From Panagrolaimus kolymaensis (Eukaryota; Nematoda; Chromadorea; Rhabditida; Panagrolaimidae): 64,000 nt of DNA. Shown one piece after another: positions 58,505 through 64,000 of the stretch. The notes under the pieces are model-generated. The model worked only from the letters and a program-made list of their open reading frames with translations. It was not told where the DNA came from and did no database searches. Made by a program: the position numbers and the translations under genes. Positions within the stretch are counted from its first letter, which is position 1. Every line of letters begins with the position of its first letter. The DNA lies in contig JAJQJQ010000008.1 of NCBI GenBank assembly GCA_028622995.1, positions 3,038,001 to 3,102,000 on the forward strand. Reading direction: 5' to 3'.

Positions 58505-60833
58505 TTTTGAAGCAAACAACAACCAAAAAATTTTTTTAAGAAAAAAAATAAAAATCAATGCATTTAATTTTTTTCGTTTGCACACTTCTTATCAATTGAC
58601 AATTTGCGTCCTTGTTGAACCATAAATAAATAAAAGTCAGTAAATAGATGATTTTAAAGTTTTTTCGAATTATATTGCTTTTTATGTTATAAAATTTCTT
58701 ATATCCTTTTTTAAATCCAATTTGATTTAGTAGTTGATTAAAAAAAATAATTATTTTTATTTTCTTTTCATGCAAATAAAACCAGCTCCGCTGTCACCAT
58801 TCTCTCATTTCTAATAAGCCATTTAATTCGAAAACTATAAAATTAACGATTTCTTTAAAACTAGTTTATTAACAAAATTTTAATAATTAATTGAAAATTG
58901 GCTATTTTTCTTTTCTTGCAAAAATATTAAAATAAAAGAAAAATGATTCAAATTTTCAAAAAATAAATAAGAAAAAAAATTACTATTTTTATTTCAGAGA
59001 AACATACGCCGCTGACATTTTTTGTTTCAGCCTTTAAAAACTATATGTTTGAAAAAATCAATTTTCTTTCTTTTTCGAAAAAAAATTCTGTCCGCGTCTT
59101 TTTTTCTTCTTCATTTTTTTTTCACAACGTGACAAAGATCGAAACACACTCGCTTTTTCCTTTTTCAAATGTTTTTTCATCGTTTGGCCGACTAAACAAA
59201 AAAAAAGTGAAATATTTATAAAAAAAATTTGATGAAAAAATAAGAAATATGCTTTGCACTTTTAAATTTCTAAATATAATTTTTATTTTTAGTTTTTTTG
59301 TGAATTTTGTGATATCATAAACTTTTTGATAAACTTTTAAAGATTTTGGTTTAAAAACAACGACTTTTTGAAACAAATTATTAAAAGATAAAATCCATCA
59401 ATTTTCAATTTACAAACGATACATTAAAAAAAATATCATTCTGATTATTTCGAAGATCTACTTTTACTTTAAATTATTTTTTAAATAATTTTCTGAATAT
59501 CAAGGCGTATATAATTAAAAATCTAAATAAAAATGAGAGGGTCGCCTGAATCGCCGTTACCATACAAAAATTTATTTAAAACATCTTTTTCAAAAATAAG
59601 AATTATTTTTTGGTGTTTTTTTTAATTCGGTTTTTGTTAAGTTTTTTTCTTCACAAACGGTTAGAAATTTTACTCCTTTATGCAAAAAAAATATTTGTTT
59701 TTAAAAACATGAAAAAAAGTAAAAACATAAAATATTCAAAAATTATTCTCTAAACTAAAAACTATAGCAATTCAAATGGAAAAATATAGTTGCGACCGGA
59801 AATATTTTTTTTGTCGACAATTGATTGCATTTGTTTTCTCTTTTTTATGAAAAAAAAATACAATCAATTTTCCACGTGTCAAAAAAAAAACAGCAAAGCA
59901 ATACGCTTTTTTTCTTCTTCTATGTAAGTCGACGCTCTTACTAGCAAAGTTTTTATATAAATAAGAAACACAAATAAAAAAATAATAATTCAAAATTTGG
60001 CTGTGATAATAATTTAATTCTATTTATTATCTTCTTTTTTGGCTTCGGCTTAATTAACAGGTAGATTTTTCTTTAATTTTATTTTTGATAAGTACTGGCG
60101 AACCGCTATCACCTTTATAAAAACATATATTAAAATTTTCAAAAATTTTTATTAAATAAAGTGTAATTATTTTAATTTTAAATTTTATTTTTCAAATTAT
60201 GCCAAAGTTGAATTGTGAATTTTAAAAAGAATTCTATTTTTAAAGCAAAAACTTGATATTTTAAAATTTAAAAAAATAATAATGAAATATTCAAAAATAA
60301 AAGTTTTTGAAAGAGTTGCAAAGAAATATGTAAGTTTTAGAATTACTTTCTACAGACGCAAGCACACATTCTTTCTGCTATCAAAAAAAATTGCTGATCT
60401 AAACTTTTCCTTTTTAAAAGCATTATTGTTCGCTGCATCACAAAGTTAAAAGGGAAAAAGCTGCACAAACATACACACCTTTTTTAAACAACTAAAAATA
60501 AAAAATTGTTCGGACGTACTAATTTGAGAAAAAAGGAAAGCAGCTGCTTTTTTTTCAAACGTTTCCCTCATATAGTTTTCAATTTATATAACTTTTTTGC
60601 TATTAGAAAAGTATTGTAAAACAGTTTTTTTTCTTTAAAATTTGATGATGGCAAAAATCAATTTTTTCTCCAATTAATTCCTTTTTTATTTCTTTATTCA
60701 AAACTTTACGGCTTTCATTTATTATTTTAAAATTTATGATATTCGTTTTCTGATAAGTTGAAAATTGCAGATTATATTTATTTATTTAAAATTCCATTAT
60801 TTTCACATTTAGTCAAAAAAAGAAAATTATATC
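58505..60833. other. Intergenic with R1 copies and protease-motif remnants
   Basis: Mostly AT-rich. R1-like copies lie at about 59700-59950 and 60260-60590. Three short minus-strand pieces with the serine-protease NGDSG/GDSG motif are scattered here (listed separately). Otherwise nothing supported. Confidence 0.4.
58757..60113 (-). pseudogene. Three scattered trypsin-like (S1) active-site remnants
   Basis: Minus-strand pieces, each with the nucleophile Ser motif of S1 proteases followed shortly by a stop: NGDSGAGFICMKRK (58804-58757), LYGNGDSGDPLIFI (59570-59523) and GDSGSPVLIKNKIKEKSTC (60113-60054, after an acceptor-like TTTATAAAG). No His or Asp catalytic exons were found between or upstream. 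They may be decayed terminal exons of a former protease array. Individually each match is short, so the call is tentative. Confidence 0.35.
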
Positions 60834-62088
60834 TTAGCAAGCATTTCCTGGAATGCATTTATCTACACAAATTCCATGTTCACAAGCATAAGGCCAATGT
60901 CGTGGGCAATCAGCCACGCTTTCACATGGATGTGGAGCACGTGTTGCCGCGTGAGGTGCTTCTTCTTCTTCAAGAGTTTCAACAAAGGCTGTAGGTACAA
61001 GCTAAAAAAAACTTTAGTTTTACTTTTTTTGTTGCATTTATTAAACTTTTTTTGATTTTTAAACTTACAACACATTCGTTATCTACGCATTGATATCCTC
61101 GAGGACAATCTGTTACGATTGCACAAAAAGGTGGAGGTTGTTGTTCATTTGATTCTGGACCTTGATTAGGATTAAATGTGTTCAAGAATGGGCGGCGACA
61201 CTAAAAATAATTATTATATTTCTTAAACTCGAGACACTATTTAAAAAATTATTAAGTTTCAAATTTAAAGATAAAAAATAACTTACGAGACATTTTCCAT
61301 GGAGGCAACCACATCCATTTGGACATTCCCTTCCTAAGACGCATGGAGGTGGAGCAGCTTTTTTGATGGAATGGTGCTAAAAAAAATATTTGCTATTTTT
61401 TTTGCTCAATCGTATTTTCATTATTTTTTTTAAACAAAACTCACGACACAAATACCGCTTTCGCTACAAAGTCCAATGTCCAGAGGACATGTTGTTTCAT
61501 CACAAACAGGTTGACCGGCTTTAATTTTCAAAATGGGATCACTTTTGATTGGGGGAGGAAGGGCCTAAAAAAATCATTATTTTTTAAAAACTTTTTTCTG
61601 TTTGTTTTTTTTTTGAACTTACTGCGCACTCATTGTTTTCATCGCAATATCCAGTTCCGTAATCACAATTTGTTTCATCACATTCCAATTCACTTGCTTT
61701 AATTTTGAGCTTTTTTTCAATTGGGGGGTTAATGTCCTAAAAATTTTAGAATTTAATCTATTTTTAAATTAATATTTTTTTAAGAACTTACGATACAAAT
61801 ATCGTGTTCATCACAATAACTAGTTTCGGGATTACATGTTAGATTATCGCAAGAAGGTTGACCTCCTCCTTTAATTTTCGAAATCGGCTAAAATTATGAG
61901 TTTAAATATTTTTATTATATTTAATTTTTAAAAAATTTTTTGTTGTTTTTTACCCCTTTGTTGCATGTTGTACAAATGCAATGATTTTTTAAACACAAAT
62001 ATCCTGGATCACATTGGGAATCAGTGACACAGCCCCATGATGAGGAAATAAAGACAACAGTAAAAATGGAAATGACTACAACTTTCAT
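60834..62088 (-). CDS. Secreted multi-repeat Cys-rich (EB-like) protein
   Basis: Exons: 62088-61954, 61887-61792, 61736-61623, 61564-61445, 61376-61287, 61200-61069, 61001-60834; 855 nt, 284 residues. Signal peptide MKVVVISIFTVVFISSSWG. Each exon encodes one Cys-rich unit and every intron is phase 0, placed just after a Cys-Val/Ile/Ala/Leu. Exons 2-4 share the spacing C-x5-C-x6-C-x5-C; exon 6 is C-x6-C-x5-C-x4-C. This is like EB or Dickkopf-type modules of nematode secreted proteins. Exons 2-4 also share a linker ending KLKIKA/KIKGG. The last exon has a TAFVETLEEEE linker shared with the small paralogue at 63 kb. Extracellular role inferred; specific function unknown. Confidence 0.85.
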
Positions 62089-62889
62089 TTTTTCTTTTTT
62101 GACAAAAAGAAATGATATTTTTTAGAGGAAAATGAAACTTCTTAAGTACTAAACTTACAACAATGGTTAATTTAAATTTAAAAAAGTTTTTAAAAGCTTT
62201 TTTATTTTATTTTTTATTACACGTGGTTTTTTTAAAAGTGCAGATGCAATCACATGGCATAAAATTATCCTAAAATAGTTTTTTTTCTTGTAAAATATCA
62301 AAGAAGCGAGAAAAAAATTTGTTCAATTATTTAAAAGGATTTATAAATGTATGACTTTCAAAAAAAATTATAAACCTTAACTTATTTGAAACAAAACTAT
62401 AACTTTCTTCAAGACATAATTTTTATGATACAACGTTGCAAAAAAATAATTTTTATATAAAAAGTAAGAAAGCAATAAAAAGGAGAGCTTCAAACAAACA
62501 AAAATTTGAAGGGCAATTTTTTATTTTAGATTTATGAATAAATTTTGTTTTAAAATAGCATGAACAGTAACTATCCTATTTCTTTACATGATTTACATCG
62601 AAAAAACTCTTCGATGTTTCTATTGAAATCTTTCTGGTATATTTTAAGCAAAGATACTTTTTTTTATTTATATGGAATAATGACTTTGCCTAACTTTTTA
62701 CTCTTTTAATTGCAAAAATTACTATTTCTCCTAATTTAATTCTTTTTTTATTTCTTTATTTAAAATTACAAGGATTTGATTCAATTTTTTAAAATATAAA
62801 TATTAAGTTTTTTTGTAAGTTGAAAATTGCATTTTACATTTATTTATTCAAAATTTAATCACATTTAATGAAAAAATGGAATTTATATT
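62089..62889. other. Intergenic between the two Cys-rich genes
   Basis: AT-rich. The 5' flank just before the ATG of the 62-kb gene resembles those of the genes at 63.2 and 47.2 kb: a GAAA.GATATTTTT block, then CTTAA.TACT, then an ACAATGGTTAAT/GATT block and AAAAGCTTTT. No gene seen. Confidence 0.5.
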
Positions 62890-63230
62890 TTAGCACACAA
62901 CTCCCGGAGGACATTTATCTCCACAACTTCCATCTACACAAATAAACCATCCAGGACAATCAGCGTTGCTTTTACATGGAGTTAGAGCACTTGTTTCGGT
63001 ATCATGTGCTTCTTCTTCAAGAGTATCAAAGAAAGCTGTAGGACCAGGCTAAAAAAATTTATTTTTAGTTTTCATTTACTTTTTTATACCTTGATAAAAA
63101 CTTTTTTGTGAAATTAACTTACTTCACACATATGGCCCACGCAATGAGTGCCTCGAGGACAATCATCACAAAAACCCCAGGATAAGGCAATAAAGACAAC
63201 AGCAAAAATGAAAACAACAACGACTTTCAT
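62890..63230 (-). CDS. Small secreted Cys-rich protein
   Basis: Two exons, 63230-63123 and 63048-62890; 88 residues. Signal peptide MKVVVVFIFAVVFIALSWG. A half unit CDDCPRGTHCVGHMCE is in exon 1. Exon 2 has the linker PGPTAFFDTLEEEAHDTETS, then C-x5-C-x5-C-x4-C, and ends DKCPPGVVC. It corresponds to the first and last exons of the seven-exon gene at 60.8-62.1 kb, so one is likely derived from the other by exon loss or gain. Phase-0 intron. Function unknown; secreted defence or matrix role is a guess. Confidence 0.82.
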
Positions 63231-64000
63231 TTTTAGGAAAGAAAATGATATTTTTAGAGGAAATCAAAATTTCTTAAATACTGAATTTTTAACAATGGTT
63301 GATTCGAATTTTTAATAAAGTTTTTAAAAGCTTTTCCTTATTTTTTTATTATTACACTTGGTTTTACGAGTGCTTTCAATAATATTGCATAAAATTATCC
63401 AAAAATATCTTTTTTATTGAAAAAAAAAACAAAGAAAGCATCAAAACAGTTTTAAAAAATAATTTTATTCTAAATATTTTTTTGACTGCATTTCAGATTT
63501 TTTAAGCATAAAAAAGGTATTTTAAAAAATAATAACAATAATTCGCGACTCCTTTAGCTACAATTTCATCTGGATGCTCGTCCCAAAAATCTTCTGCTTT
63601 GGATAAAAATTTTTTATTTAGATGTTTTAACTTTTGCATTCTCTTAATCAAAAAAATGCCACGGGTAAAACAGAAAAAAAGAAAAAGAAAAAATGGAGAT
63701 TGCGGTCAATTCTAGCCACAAGTCTCGATCGGTGTTTACAAAAAATTTTGTTTGCGTTTTATTTCGCCTTTCTAGCATATATATTTTTCTCTTTTATCTT
63801 CAAAAAAAGGAATGCTTACTCTGTATTTTGCTGATCCATATTCCCTTTTGAATTTGGGTTATTTCACTTCAAGAGGTTTTAGCTTTCTATATGGCATATT
63901 TCGAATAAACAACATACCCTTTAAAAATTATTATTTTGTTTTGAAAATATACATTTATTTGGTGTTATTATGCTGTTAAAAAAAATGATTCGTTTTTGAA
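63231..64000. other. Intergenic to window end
   Basis: Holds an HSP70 remnant (63502-63639). The remainder is AT-rich with no supportable gene; the plus-strand open frame at 63634-63834 is Lys/Phe-rich low complexity. Confidence 0.45.
63502..63639 (-). pseudogene. HSP70-like C-terminal remnant
   Basis: An open stretch ending at TAA reads SKAEDFWDEHPDEIVAKGVA followed by NYCYYFLKY. It aligns with TKAEQSCHEHPDEIVAIGAA and YYTSFLKS of the 54.5-kb fragment, i.e. the last helix and strand of the ATPase domain. The adenosine motif just upstream is unrecognisable, apart from a possible RM. No CaaX box remains. A decayed fourth member of the divergent HSP70 group. Confidence 0.65.

Noticed and set aside
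1..64000. CRISPR arrays, tRNA or rRNA genes
   Set aside because: No regularly spaced direct repeats of CRISPR type, and no tRNA cloverleaf or rRNA-like GC block was recognised on either strand. The genome is eukaryotic, so CRISPR is not expected.

Overview
The window is strongly AT-rich eukaryotic DNA, most likely from a nematode. The genes have many small exons and mostly 45-60 bp introns with gtaag-type donors and tttttag acceptors. One gene looks like an Sre-type chemoreceptor, a nematode-restricted family. The other genes are CUB-like secreted proteins, divergent HSP70s and small secreted cysteine-rich proteins, all families that expand in nematodes. Species cannot be fixed from the sequence. 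HSP70 expansion is known in some free-living panagrolaimid-type nematodes, so that is only a hint.

Layout. 1-37 kb is a tandem minus-strand array of six copies of one gene for a secreted, roughly 830-residue multi-CUB-like protein with 12 exons. By exon-by-exon reading only copy C (20942-12477) is open from ATG to stop. Copy A is 3' truncated, B has a 1-nt frameshift in a homopolymer, D has a solo LTR in exon 3, E is a deletion remnant and F has an in-frame TGA. Copy C hosts a 3.55-kb LTR retrotransposon with two apparently identical 268-bp LTRs and a 5-bp target duplication, about 13 bp from a splice acceptor. 37-40.6 kb is repeat-rich. 40.6-45.1 kb holds two HSP70-like genes, one lidless and one with altered catalytic residues. 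46.7-47.2 kb is a small Cys-rich gene. 47.7-51.2 kb is a plus-strand CUB-like gene with a probable GPI signal and an in-frame stop. 51.8-54.3 kb is the chemoreceptor gene, with a hAT-type MITE in intron 1. 54.5-55.8 kb is a head-to-head pair of broken HSP70 fragments. 56.0-58.5 kb is an unusual tandem double-HSP70 gene ending in a polybasic stretch and a CaaX prenylation motif. 60.8-63.2 kb holds two more secreted Cys-rich genes.

The intergenic DNA is not featureless. It carries more than 15 diverged same-orientation copies of an about 200-bp repeat (called R1 here), and a few copies of two other repeats (R2, R3).

The most novel observation is the HSP70 group at 54.5-58.5 kb. It contains a pseudo-HSP70 module fused to an ATPase module without a substrate-binding domain, ending RRRKKCSVM. 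A neighbouring paralogue fragment also ends in a CaaX box (CRIM). This suggests a membrane-tethered HSP70-like family. No functional coupling between the gene groups can be shown from sequence. CUB-like genes are known infection-response genes in Caenorhabditis, and HSP70s and secreted Cys-rich proteins are also often stress or defence linked, so the region may be a fast-evolving environmental-response neighbourhood (inference).
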